A stretch of 64,000 bases of DNA from Marinobacter sp. HL-58. GTDB taxonomy: Bacteria; Pseudomonadota; Gammaproteobacteria; Pseudomonadales; Oleiphilaceae. Below the pieces are notes generated by a model. It was not told the origin of the DNA, did no database searches, and worked only from the letters and a program-made list of their open reading frames with translations. The DNA lies in the NCBI RefSeq assembly GCF_001314605.1, contig NZ_LIHP01000001.1, positions 1-64,000 of the forward strand. The letters are read 5' to 3'. The position numbers and the translations under genes were made by a program. Shown piece by piece: positions 27,036 to 35,791 of the stretch (position 1 is its first letter; every line of letters begins with the position of its first letter).

Positions 27036-28190
27036 ATGAGTACAGAAGCACCCATCGTGATTGTCGGGACGGGGTTGTCAGGCTACACCCTGGCGAAGGA
27101 AATCCGTAAACAGGACGAAAACGCCTCCATTGTGATGGTTACCGCGGACGATGGTTTCAGTTACTCCAAGCCCATGCTCTCCACCGGTTTCACCAAGGGC
27201 AAGGAAGCTGACGAACTGGCCCAGGGCTCCGCGGAAACCATGGCGGAGCAACTGAACCTGGAATTGCGAGCCTATACCACTGTCACCGGTATTGATCCCG
27301 ATGCCCACGAACTGGTACTGGGCGATGAGCGTCTGGCCTACGGCAAACTCGTGCTGGCCTGGGGCGCCGATGTGATCCGTCTGTCGATCAAGGGCGATGG
27401 TCAGGAGCACGTGTTCTCCATCAATGACCTGATGGACTATCGCGCGTTCCGCAGGGCCCTGCAGGGCCGGAAGAAGGTCGCCATCATGGGCGCCGGCCTG
27501 ATCGGCTGCGAGTTTGCCAATGACCTGCGCAACGGTGACTATGAAGTCGACGTCATTGCCCCTTCTGATGCCCTGATGCCCGGACTCCTGCCCCCGCCTG
27601 CGGCGGAAGCCGTGCGCAGTGGTCTCGAAGAGCTGGGCGTCCGCTTCCATCTTGAAACCGTTGTCGATCACATCGCCACCCGGGGAGACGGTGTGAGACT
27701 GACCCTGGCCAATGGCGAAAAGCTGGATGCCGACCTGGTGATTTCCGCCGTGGGGCTGCGGTCCCGTACGGAACTGGCCGCTGCTGCCGGCCTTGAAACC
27801 AACCGGGGAATCGTGGTGAATCGGGCGCTGGAAACGTCTGTGCCGGATGTTTACGCTCTTGGCGATTGTGCGGAAGTGGATGGCCACGTTCTGCTGTATG
27901 TTATGCCATTGATGGCCTGTGCCCGGGCCCTGGCAAAAACTCTTACCGGTGAACGAACCGAAGTCCGGTACGGCACCATGCCGGTGATGGTCAAGACACC
28001 CTGTTGTCCGACGGCGGTCTGCCCGCCGCCGCCCGGGGCCTCCGGAAGCTGGCATGTGGAGGCGGATGGCCAGGATGTCCGGGCCCTGTTCAAGGCCGAC
28101 TCCGGAGAAGTGCTCGGGTTTGCAGTGACCGGGCGCTTTGCCGTGGAGAAACAGGCCCTGTCAAAAGAAGTGCCGCCGATACATCCTTGA
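27036..28190 (+). CDS. rubB: Rubredoxin-NAD(+) reductase
   Basis: 384-aa FAD-dependent reductase that passes electrons from NADH to rubredoxin. FAD-binding GTGLSG is at the N-terminus, the central NAD-binding GAGLIG follows, and a C-terminal VYALGDCAEV contacts FAD. A C-terminal extension (about residues 310-384) includes a Cys- and Pro-rich stretch (PCCPTAVCPPPPG) typical of Pseudomonas/Acinetobacter RubB. It follows rubA by 38 bp and forms an operon with it. Confidence 0.94.
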   Translation: MSTEAPIVIVGTGLSGYTLAKEIRKQDENASIVMVTADDGFSYSKPMLSTGFTKGKEADELAQGSAETMAEQLNLELRAYTTVTGIDPDAHELVLGDERLAYGKLVLAWGADVIRLSIKGDGQEHVFSINDLMDYRAFRRALQGRKKVAIMGAGLIGCEFANDLRNGDYEVDVIAPSDALMPGLLPPPAAEAVRSGLEELGVRFHLETVVDHIATRGDGVRLTLANGEKLDADLVISAVGLRSRTELAAAAGLETNRGIVVNRALETSVPDVYALGDCAEVDGHVLLYVMPLMACARALAKTLTGERTEVRYGTMPVMVKTPCCPTAVCPPPPGASGSWHVEADGQDVRALFKADSGEVLGFAVTGRFAVEKQALSKEVPPIHP

Positions 28191-28270
28191 TCAGCGGCAA
28201 CGGGATTGCGAAAACCCCCGGCTTGCGGTAGAAACTCATTCGTGAGCTAACGAAATTGACAGGAGCGGGC

Positions 28271-29128
28271 ATGCTTGAAGTAACCAGAAGGCTGGTGGAT
28301 CTGCTGGATCTTTCCCCGATTGGCGATGACCATTTCCAGGGGGACAGTGAAGATCTCGGCTTCCCCAATGTTTTCGGCGGCCAGGTTCTGGGCCAGGCTC
28401 TGATGGCTGCCAGCCGCACGGTGGAAGGGCGCCTGCCTCATTCCCTGCATGCCTATTTCCTGCGTCCGGGCAATCACAGCATGGCCATTGATTACGAAGT
28501 GCAGAGGGTTCGCGACGGTGGCAGTTTTTCCGTGCGCCGGGTGATCGCACGCCAGGATGGCAAGGAAATCCTCACCGGCTCCATGTCATTCCAGGTGGCC
28601 GAAGAAGGCTTCGAACATCAGCTGGATATGCCTGCAGCTCCTGACCCTGAAACCCTGAAGTCGGAGCAGGAATACGGTGAACTGCTGGCGCCTCACGTAC
28701 CGGAACATCTGCGCGAGACACTGACCCGGGAGCGCCCCATTGAAATCCGCCCCGTGAACCCGGTCAACCCGTTGAAGCCGGAGCCCCGCCCGCCCTACAA
28801 GCAGAGCTGGTTCCGCACCCAGGGCCACCTTCCGGATGATCCGGTACTGCACCGGTGCCTGCTGACCTACGCGTCTGACTTCTCGTTCCTGGGCACGTCC
28901 CTGAATCCCCATGGCGTCACCTTCATGAGCAAAAAGATGCAGGTAGCCAGCCTGGACCACTCCATCTGGTTTCACCGGGAATTCCGCATGGACGAATGGC
29001 TGCTCTATGACAAGGACAGCCCCAGCGCATCGGGCGGCCGTGGTTTCAATCGCGGTAACTTTTTTGATCAGCGGGGAAGACTGGTGGCATCCACCACACA
29101 GGAAGCATTGATACGCCACCGCGGTTAA
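28271..29128 (+). CDS. tesB: Acyl-CoA thioesterase II
   Basis: 285-aa double-hotdog thioesterase that hydrolyses fatty acyl-CoA. The N-terminal hotdog begins FPNVFGGQVLGQALMAAS. The C-terminal hotdog holds TYASDFSFLG, then LDHSIWFH and RGFNRGNFFD, the regions of the TesB Asp-Thr-Gln catalytic triad. The ATG at 28271 has an AGGAG site; a TTG 15 bp upstream is less likely. The 3' end overlaps the convergent EAL gene by 4 bp. Confidence 0.94.
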   Translation: MLEVTRRLVDLLDLSPIGDDHFQGDSEDLGFPNVFGGQVLGQALMAASRTVEGRLPHSLHAYFLRPGNHSMAIDYEVQRVRDGGSFSVRRVIARQDGKEILTGSMSFQVAEEGFEHQLDMPAAPDPETLKSEQEYGELLAPHVPEHLRETLTRERPIEIRPVNPVNPLKPEPRPPYKQSWFRTQGHLPDDPVLHRCLLTYASDFSFLGTSLNPHGVTFMSKKMQVASLDHSIWFHREFRMDEWLLYDKDSPSASGGRGFNRGNFFDQRGRLVASTTQEALIRHRG

Positions 29129-31698
29129 CCCAGCTGGCGGCCTTTCTCGTGACGGGGCTGTTGGTCCAGCCATGCGGTCAGTTCATCGAATGGCAAGGGC
29201 GGGCTGAGGAAATAGCCCTGGATCATGTCGCAGCCCATCTGCTCCAGCAGGTCCAGGGTTTCCTGTTTCTCAACGCCTTCTGCAACCACGCTGTAGCCCA
29301 GGCTGTGGCACATTTCGATCGTGGTTCTGACGATCACCCGGTCGCCGGCCTCGGTGGCCAGATCGGTTACCAGTGAACGGTCAATCTTGATTTCACTGGC
29401 GGGCAACTGCTTGATGTAGGACAGTGATGAATAGCCGGAACCGAAGTCGTCGATGGACAGCGGAATGCCGGTGGCATGCAACGATTTGAGCGCCGCCAGG
29501 GAGTTGGCCGGGTCCTGCATCATCGAGGTTTCGGTAACCTCCAGGGTAATGGCGCCATGATGGGAGCGATGGCTGCTCATCAACCGTTGCACGAACATGG
29601 AAAAGTCACGCTCTCTCAGGTTGTTGGGTGAAATGTTCACCGAAAGGTCCAGCCTGTAACCCTGTTCCAGCAACCGGCTTCTCATGGCAAGTGACTGCTC
29701 CAGTACCCAGCGGGTCAGCGGTTTGATCAGGCCGGTTTGTTCGGCCAGGGCAATAATCTCGTCGGCAGGAATCCGGTTCTTGTGTTCCGGCCATCGTATC
29801 AGGGCCTCCAGCCCTACTACTTCCCGGGTTTTCAGCGACATTTTGGGTTGCAGGTAAAGGGCAAGCCCGTTGTTCTGCAGGGCATGCCTGAGTTCCGAGA
29901 CCAGTGTCAGTCGGTCGGCACTGTAGGAATCCCGAGACGGCTGGTAGAAAGCCAGCCCCCGGTCCCTTGCGTCTTCAGAGCCCTGGGCAATATAGGCCCT
30001 GCGGATCAATGTATTGGCATCGGTGGCATGATCCGGGCAGATGGCGGTACCGGTACGAGGGTCCAGAGGCAATTGCATGCCCAGATAGTCGAGGGGTTCG
30101 CGGAGTTCCTCAATGGCTTTGACAACCGCGCGCGGGACCTGGGCCAGGGTGTCGGTTTCTACCACAAAACCAAAGGTGGATGACTCCAGGGAAGCCAGAT
30201 AAAACGATTGTTGTTCCGTGCTCTCTACCGGACAGATTCCGGGCAGGTCGCCGACGATGCTGTTGAACCGTCGGCCGGCCAGTTCGATCAGCCTGTCAGT
30301 ATTGCGATGTCCCAGGGTTTTGGTAATGGATGGAAGATTGGTGAGATGAATCACCGATATGGAGAATCGCTTGCCCGGTTCCCGGGCGATCAGCTCGTTG
30401 ATCATCATTTCCAGGCAAGTGCGATTTGGCAGGCCGGTCAACGGGTTGTGCAGCGCCTGGTCAATCAGCCGCAGTTCGGCAGAACGTCTCGCCGCCATCG
30501 CGGCAAGTTCCGCTTCCCGTGCCCGGACTTTATCTTCCCGCTCCTGGTAAAGCCTGGCGGCGAGTGCAATCGTCAGCAATATGGCCTCGAGCGCCGAGCC
30601 GATCTCCATGCCATAAACGGTCACAAAATTGGTGGGAAGAAGCCCGTACTTGTTGGCGGCGGTTGCTGCGCTGCCCAGGGTCAGAAGGCCCCAGGCAATG
30701 GTGTAGTAGCTGGCCTGGGGGTTGCCCCTGATCCATTGCAGCGGGCCGATAACCGTCAGCAGAAGGCAGCTGGGAATGGCCAGGGCAACGGTAAGCCGGC
30801 TGGCAATGCTGTAATCGGTAATAAACGTGGTAGCAGCAACCGCAAGGTTGACGAGGACCGTGTACCGGACCAGCCTGTCCATTTTGGGGCTGGTGGATCT
30901 GAGGTTCAGAAAAGCGCGGGAGAACAGCAGGGTAAAGATCAGTGCGCCCGGAACCGTCAGCATCATCGCCTGGTTGTGCAGCCAGGGCAGGCCCGGCCAG
31001 ATTAGCTGATAGGTACTGCCGTTCAGGCTTCCGATCAGAAGCAGGTACCCCAGGGTGGACAGCACATACAGCAGATACATGCGCTCCCGCAGGGCCATAA
31101 AGACGAACAGGTTGAAGAAAATCACCATGATCATGATGCCGTAGTAAATGGCATGCATCTGATCTTCCACCGAGGCAGCCTCGAAAAAAGCAGCCGGAGT
31201 CCAGAGCCGGACCGGTACCTGCATTGCGCCCTGGGTCTGCACCTTGAGCAGCACCTGATAGTCACTGTCCGGGCTCACGTCGAAGGCGAACAGGAAGTTG
31301 CGGTGTTTGATCGGGCGATTATCGAACGGGAAGTGGTCACCGGTCAGCACACGCTGACGGACAACGCCGTTTTCGAGCAGGTAGAAAGTAATCTGGTCCA
31401 GCTGGGGATAGCGGACTTCAAGCAGTTGGCGGTTACCAGGCAGTGTCGACAGGGCGGATAAAGGAATACGGAGCCACACGGTATCTCGGATGTAGCCGAA
31501 GTTCGGACTTTCGCCTTCCAGTGACTGCCAACTATCAGAAGCAAGTGCTTCTCTGAGATCCAACTCTTCCGAAGGAGCCACCCGGATGTAGTCCATATCC
31601 GGCTCTGCAAACCCCGTTTCTGCGGGGCGTGCCTGGGTTCCGAAAGCCAATATGATCAATACGCCGGTCAGGGCGAAAATCTGAGCAATATGGCGCAC
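29125..31698 (-). CDS. 7TM-sensor GGDEF-EAL protein, probable c-di-GMP phosphodiesterase
   Basis: 857-aa membrane signalling protein. A signal peptide (residues 1-25) precedes a periplasmic 7TMR-DISMED2 domain (to about 180), seven membrane helices (7TMR-DISM, about 185-390), a short coiled linker (REREDKVRAREAEL-type), a GGDEF domain and a C-terminal EAL domain. The GGDEF signature is replaced by SSTFGF, so no cyclase activity is expected. The EAL domain keeps LEALIRW, NISPNNL, LEVTETS, IDDFGSGYSS, KIDRSLV and VAEGVE, so it should hydrolyse c-di-GMP. The ligand of the periplasmic domain is unknown; family members are thought to bind carbohydrates. Confidence 0.93.
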   Translation of the reverse strand: MRHIAQIFALTGVLIILAFGTQARPAETGFAEPDMDYIRVAPSEELDLREALASDSWQSLEGESPNFGYIRDTVWLRIPLSALSTLPGNRQLLEVRYPQLDQITFYLLENGVVRQRVLTGDHFPFDNRPIKHRNFLFAFDVSPDSDYQVLLKVQTQGAMQVPVRLWTPAAFFEAASVEDQMHAIYYGIMIMVIFFNLFVFMALRERMYLLYVLSTLGYLLLIGSLNGSTYQLIWPGLPWLHNQAMMLTVPGALIFTLLFSRAFLNLRSTSPKMDRLVRYTVLVNLAVAATTFITDYSIASRLTVALAIPSCLLLTVIGPLQWIRGNPQASYYTIAWGLLTLGSAATAANKYGLLPTNFVTVYGMEIGSALEAILLTIALAARLYQEREDKVRAREAELAAMAARRSAELRLIDQALHNPLTGLPNRTCLEMMINELIAREPGKRFSISVIHLTNLPSITKTLGHRNTDRLIELAGRRFNSIVGDLPGICPVESTEQQSFYLASLESSTFGFVVETDTLAQVPRAVVKAIEELREPLDYLGMQLPLDPRTGTAICPDHATDANTLIRRAYIAQGSEDARDRGLAFYQPSRDSYSADRLTLVSELRHALQNNGLALYLQPKMSLKTREVVGLEALIRWPEHKNRIPADEIIALAEQTGLIKPLTRWVLEQSLAMRSRLLEQGYRLDLSVNISPNNLRERDFSMFVQRLMSSHRSHHGAITLEVTETSMMQDPANSLAALKSLHATGIPLSIDDFGSGYSSLSYIKQLPASEIKIDRSLVTDLATEAGDRVIVRTTIEMCHSLGYSVVAEGVEKQETLDLLEQMGCDMIQGYFLSPPLPFDELTAWLDQQPRHEKGRQLG

Positions 31699-31801
31699 GT
31701 ATAACCAATATTGTTGTGGTTGTCCGGCCCAGTATGGCGTTAACCCCCCAGGGGCTCAAGAGAGAACTGGCGGGATTTTTCCGCGTCCGGCTGCCAGGGT
31801 T

Positions 31802-32248
31802 TCACAGATGCTCCAGCCACTGTCGGACCCAGGGCTCTGCTTCCAGTTCCGGTTCGGTGGTTTCCAGGGCGTCAATCCGCAGCGTATCACCGACCTTCCG
31901 CGCCGAGGTTTCGTACAATGCCTCTTCCATCAGTTCGCCGGCCCCGCAAAACGTCTCACCGTAGGAGCTGTCGCCCAGGACAATGACCCCGAAGGGGCGT
32001 CCCGGTTGCTGGGGCAGTTCCTCGCGGAGCCTCAGGTAGAAGGGCAGCAGGTTTGGGGGGACTTCGCCCTGGCCGGTCGTGGATGTGCAGACCAGAATCG
32101 GGTCGGTGTTACCGGTTATGTCTTCCAGCTCGGGATTTTCAAGGACCGTGATCTGATGACCGTCCTGTTCAAGCTGCTTTTTCAGTGAACGTGCTGTCAG
32201 CAGGGCACCGCCATACACACTGCCAACCAGAATCCGGATTGATGCCAT
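31802..32248 (-). CDS. MioC-like flavodoxin
   Basis: 148-aa FMN-binding flavodoxin domain protein. The FMN phosphate loop is GSVYGGALLTA, followed by STTGQGEVP and LGDSSYGETFCGAG, typical of the MioC group. It is an electron-transfer protein of uncertain partner; E. coli MioC supports biotin synthase. It lies 103 bp upstream of the EAL gene and 85 bp downstream of the cyclase gene on the same strand, so all three may be one transcript. Confidence 0.87.
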   Translation of the reverse strand: MASIRILVGSVYGGALLTARSLKKQLEQDGHQITVLENPELEDITGNTDPILVCTSTTGQGEVPPNLLPFYLRLREELPQQPGRPFGVIVLGDSSYGETFCGAGELMEEALYETSARKVGDTLRIDALETTEPELEAEPWVRQWLEHL

Positions 32249-32333
32249 GATTCGTCCTGTCTGTTGGTAACGGCAGTGTACAGCGTGTCACTGCCTGAAT
32301 CGCGACAGATCATAGCGACAGAGACGGCTGGCC

Positions 32334-33440
32334 TCAAGCGCGGGCACCCGGTAATCCTCCCTCCGTCGAGGTGGTGCGTACACGTGGTGCGATGCGGTTG
32401 CGACCGTCTTCCTTGGCGCTGTAGAGGTGGATATCAGCCTGTTTGAGCAGCTCGTTGACCGAGCCGGCCTTGGCAATGGAGCAGATGCCGGCGCTGATGG
32501 TAATGGGTAGCCGCTCTCCACCAAAGGTGAACTCGGTGTTGGCTACTTCGGCACGCAGGCGCTCGGCCAGGGTCAGGGCCTGCAGTAACGAGGTATCCGG
32601 CAGCAGGATCAGGAATTCTTCGCCGCCCCAGCGGGCAGCGACATCCGTCTGGCGGATAACCCCCTGCATAAGCGCCGCAAAACGGCGAAGGACATGGTCG
32701 CCGGCGTCGTGTCCGTACTCATCGTTGATGTGCTTGAACAGGTCCAGGTCGATCAGCGCGATTGAAAAATGGTGCCCCGAACGTTGATACCGGGAGAATT
32801 CCGCGCCGAGCCGATGCTGCATATCCCGGCGGTTGGAAAGCCCCGTCAGTTCGTCGGTACGGGCGGCGTGCTCGTGGGCCCTGGCCAGGTTCATCAACTC
32901 GTTACGGGCCTTGAGCCGGCTGGCTTCCAGCACGAAACAGAAAATGGATTCAAAGGTGAGGGTGGCAAAAAAGCGAATCTTGAAGTCGGTGGTGTATTCC
33001 GCGGTGACCAGTGGCAATTCCGGGAACTGGAAAACCACAACCGCCAGCAGATAGCAGAACAGCAGAACTGCGGTTCCGGTCTTGAGGTCGGTCAGATAGA
33101 ACAGCAAGGGAGGGAACACATAAAGCCAGAGTGGCCCGGTGTTGCTCTCGCCACCGGTAACGATCAGGTACCCGAACAGCAACCCGACGATGGCAATCAT
33201 GCCTACCTTCTGTTGCCGTCGATTGCCATTTCGCGCAAAGAGCAGCATGTTCAGTGCCATTAGCACCGCAAAGAACCAGAGCACTGCAGCATGGGTGACA
33301 TGGGTAGCAAACCACGCTTTGGCTCCGATGCCGAACAGGAACAGGATAGCCATGGCCGACAGGCCGGTAAGCAGTCGGGAAACCCGCTCTTCCTCACTCT
33401 CGTCGGCAATTTTCTGGCTGGGGTCGGGAAGTCTGGTCAT
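32334..33440 (-). CDS. Membrane diguanylate cyclase
   Basis: 368-aa c-di-GMP synthase. Five to six membrane helices occupy residues about 25-175, with no recognisable sensor domain. The GGDEF domain (about 190-355) has an intact active site GGEEF at 272-276 and an RQTD inhibitory I-site at 263-266, so product feedback is expected. With the EAL protein two genes downstream it forms a make-and-break pair for the same second messenger. Confidence 0.93.
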   Translation of the reverse strand: MTRLPDPSQKIADESEEERVSRLLTGLSAMAILFLFGIGAKAWFATHVTHAAVLWFFAVLMALNMLLFARNGNRRQQKVGMIAIVGLLFGYLIVTGGESNTGPLWLYVFPPLLFYLTDLKTGTAVLLFCYLLAVVVFQFPELPLVTAEYTTDFKIRFFATLTFESIFCFVLEASRLKARNELMNLARAHEHAARTDELTGLSNRRDMQHRLGAEFSRYQRSGHHFSIALIDLDLFKHINDEYGHDAGDHVLRRFAALMQGVIRQTDVAARWGGEEFLILLPDTSLLQALTLAERLRAEVANTEFTFGGERLPITISAGICSIAKAGSVNELLKQADIHLYSAKEDGRNRIAPRVRTTSTEGGLPGARA

Positions 33441-33643
33441 GGCACTCTTGTTATTGTCTGGTGCGCCTGCTGCACATTAATGGGTCAGATTAGCCAAACA
33501 TGGCAGCCTGTACAGCGACCTCGGTCAAGCAATTTCAAATATGACAGTTTTATTTCATTTTCAGGGCAAAAAATTTATAGTTGCCGCCTTAGGAATGCTT
33601 TCTTTCAGCTCCCCGTGTTCCCAGATGCGAGACCAGATGTATT

Positions 33644-35203
33644 ATGGCCAGCAAAAACGGATACCTTGATACCATCCTGACGAGCCCTTCCACCGAACGT
33701 TACCGGGTCGGCATCAGCTTTCTTTTCCTGCTTATCATCTTCCTGGCGGTGGGTCAGATCAGCAGTGGTATGCCTAACAGCATGCTGCTGATGGCCGCGG
33801 CAGTGATTGGCGGCTATATGGCGATCAATATCGGTGCCAACGATGTGGCCAACAACGTGGGGCCTGCCGTAGGTTCGGGGGCCCTGTCCCTGGGGAGCGC
33901 GGTTATCATTGCCGCCGTGTTCGAGGCCGCGGGTGCCATCATTGCCGGTGGTGATGTGGTGTCCACCATCAAGGGCGGCATTATCGCTGCTGACCGGCTG
34001 GAGGATGTCAGCACCTTTGTCTGGCTGATGACAGCGGCATTGCTGGCCGGTGCACTGTGGCTCAACCTGGCTACATGGATGGGCGCTCCGGTATCCACCA
34101 CGCACTCCATTGTCGGTGGCGTTCTGGGTGCCGGTGTCGCCGCCGGCGGCTGGGGTATTGCCGACTGGGCAGTGATGAGCAAGATTGTGGCCAGCTGGGT
34201 GATTTCTCCGGTGATGGGTGGTGTGCTGGCGGCCCTGTTCCTGTATGCCATCAAGAAAACCGTTCTCTACCGGCAGGACGTAGTCCCGGCTGCCAGAACC
34301 TTTGTCCCCTGGCTTGTGGCCATTATGGCGTGGGCCTTTGGCACCTATCTGATGGTCAAGGGGGTCAAAAAGATTGTCGATGTTGGTTTCCTGGGCGCCT
34401 CCCTGGTGGGCCTGGCCGTTGCCATTGTTGTCTTCATCGCCATGAAGACGCTGGTAAGTCGCCGTGCCGCCACCATGGAAAACAGCTCAGCAGGCGTGAA
34501 TGAGCTGTTTGTCTGGCCCATGATCTTCGCTGCGGCACTGCTGAGTTTTGCCCATGGCGCCAACGACGTAGCCAATGCCATTGGCCCGCTGGCAGCAATC
34601 AATGATGCACTTTCGGCGGAAACAGTGGTGACATCGGCCGCCATACCGCTCTGGGTGATGCTGGTGGGTGCGCTTGGCCTTGCGGTAGGGCTGATGCTGT
34701 TCGGGCCGCGGCTGATCAAGACCGTCGGCAGCGAAATCACGGAGCTGGATAAAACCCGTGCGTTCTGTATTGCCCTGTCGGCGGCCCTGACGGTCATCAT
34801 TGCCTCACAGCTGGGGCTGCCCGTCAGTTCAACCCACATTGCCGTGGGTGGCGTATTCGGTGTGGGTTTCCTGCGGGAGTACCTGAAATCGAACTATGCG
34901 ACTCAGCTTCACAACATCATGGACAACCATGAAGGCGAAGAGCTTGAGCGCCTGCGTCCATTCCTGGACGATTTCCGCAATGCCTCTGTTGAGGAAATGG
35001 AAAGTCTGCTCCAGCAGGCCAAGCAGAAGAAACAGGTGCCCCTGTCCAAGAAAGAGCGCAAGCGCCTCAAGAAAATCTACCGCGAGGAGATGGTCAAGCG
35101 CTCCCACCTGACCCGTATCGTTGCCGCCTGGATTATCACGGTGCCTGTGTCGGCGTGCATGGCCGCCATCCTGTTCTTCACCCTGCGCGGCTTTCTGATG
35201 TAA
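33644..35203 (+). CDS. PiT-family inorganic phosphate transporter
   Basis: 519-aa inner-membrane symporter for phosphate (probably as a metal-phosphate complex). The two inverted PHO-4 repeats carry GANDVANNVGPAVGS (near residue 65) and GANDVANAIGPLAA (near 306). About eleven membrane helices are predicted. A charged cytoplasmic segment of ~100 residues (HNIMDNHEGEELERLR, then KKQVPLSKKERKRLKK) precedes the last helix. No adjacent DUF47/PhoU-like gene, which often accompanies PiT. I see no Pho box upstream, consistent with constitutive low-affinity uptake. Confidence 0.93.
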   Translation: MASKNGYLDTILTSPSTERYRVGISFLFLLIIFLAVGQISSGMPNSMLLMAAAVIGGYMAINIGANDVANNVGPAVGSGALSLGSAVIIAAVFEAAGAIIAGGDVVSTIKGGIIAADRLEDVSTFVWLMTAALLAGALWLNLATWMGAPVSTTHSIVGGVLGAGVAAGGWGIADWAVMSKIVASWVISPVMGGVLAALFLYAIKKTVLYRQDVVPAARTFVPWLVAIMAWAFGTYLMVKGVKKIVDVGFLGASLVGLAVAIVVFIAMKTLVSRRAATMENSSAGVNELFVWPMIFAAALLSFAHGANDVANAIGPLAAINDALSAETVVTSAAIPLWVMLVGALGLAVGLMLFGPRLIKTVGSEITELDKTRAFCIALSAALTVIIASQLGLPVSSTHIAVGGVFGVGFLREYLKSNYATQLHNIMDNHEGEELERLRPFLDDFRNASVEEMESLLQQAKQKKQVPLSKKERKRLKKIYREEMVKRSHLTRIVAAWIITVPVSACMAAILFFTLRGFLM

Positions 35204-35307
35204 GCAATCACCGGTGCTGGTTGTCAGGTGCCTGTTTGGCCCATACTATTCCTGATACGGGAGGTGTTGCCTCCCCCCAAATTGCCACACAATCCGGGGA
35301 TTGATTC

Positions 35308-35574
35308 ATGAGTTCAGCAGAAGAAAGCCGTCAGGCAAAAGTGATTGACGAGCTCAGGGTGTTTATCAAGAAGGTCCTCAGTGACCCCACGATTGCCGTG
35401 AAGTCGGTGGAGATCGCCCGCAAGTACCGTAACCAGCCCAATGCCAACGAGCTTATTGCCCGGGAAATCAGCGCCAACACTACCATCCGGATTCCGGAAA
35501 CCTGGAGCCGGGCGGATCATATGTTTCTTGAGATTCGGGACGAAGTGCTGGATGACGAAGAGGCGCTTTACTGA
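35308..35574 (+). CDS. Small hypothetical protein
   Basis: 88-aa cytoplasmic protein I do not recognise. It is charged and probably mostly helical (AEESRQAKVIDELRVFIKKV), with no signal peptide, membrane segment or Cys pair. A GGGGA site precedes the ATG. It stands 104 bp after the phosphate transporter on the same strand, and a large palindromic element begins 30 bp after its stop. Codon use matches its neighbours, so the ORF looks real. Confidence 0.7.
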   Translation: MSSAEESRQAKVIDELRVFIKKVLSDPTIAVKSVEIARKYRNQPNANELIAREISANTTIRIPETWSRADHMFLEIRDEVLDDEEALY

Positions 35575-35603
35575 TTCGTCGGGGTGACTTTAGCTTGGAG
35601 TAG

Positions 35604-35714
35604 GTGATCGGAGCGGGACAGGCTTCCAAAACACGCTGTGAATACATCCGTGTACGCTCGGCTCCGCCCTCCATGGCTCCGCACGGTTTTGGAAGCCTGT
35701 CCCGCTCCGATCAC
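35604..35714. repeat. Structured palindromic element, copy 1
   Basis: A perfect 29 bp inverted repeat: arms 35604-35632 and 35686-35714, beginning GTGATCGGAGCGGGACAGG. The arms enclose a 53 bp centre that starts ACGCTGTGAATACATCC. The centre holds a small hairpin TACA-TCCG-TGTA (35643-35654) and a second near-hairpin around CTCCATGG. It lies between the convergent 88-aa gene and panP. It is related to copies at 37962, 47527 and 50035; the centre is shared while the stem sequence differs. Confidence 0.9.
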
Positions 35715-35791
35715 GGAAAGTCCGTGCTAGACGCCGCGCGTGTTTTGAGCAGTGCTCCCGCCCCTCGCGGTGTTTGACCAGTTGCCGCTCC

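Noticed and set aside
33441..33643. Pho box before the PiT transporter
   Set aside because: A TATGACAG occurs near 33540 but no second half-site follows at the 11 bp repeat spacing in either direction.
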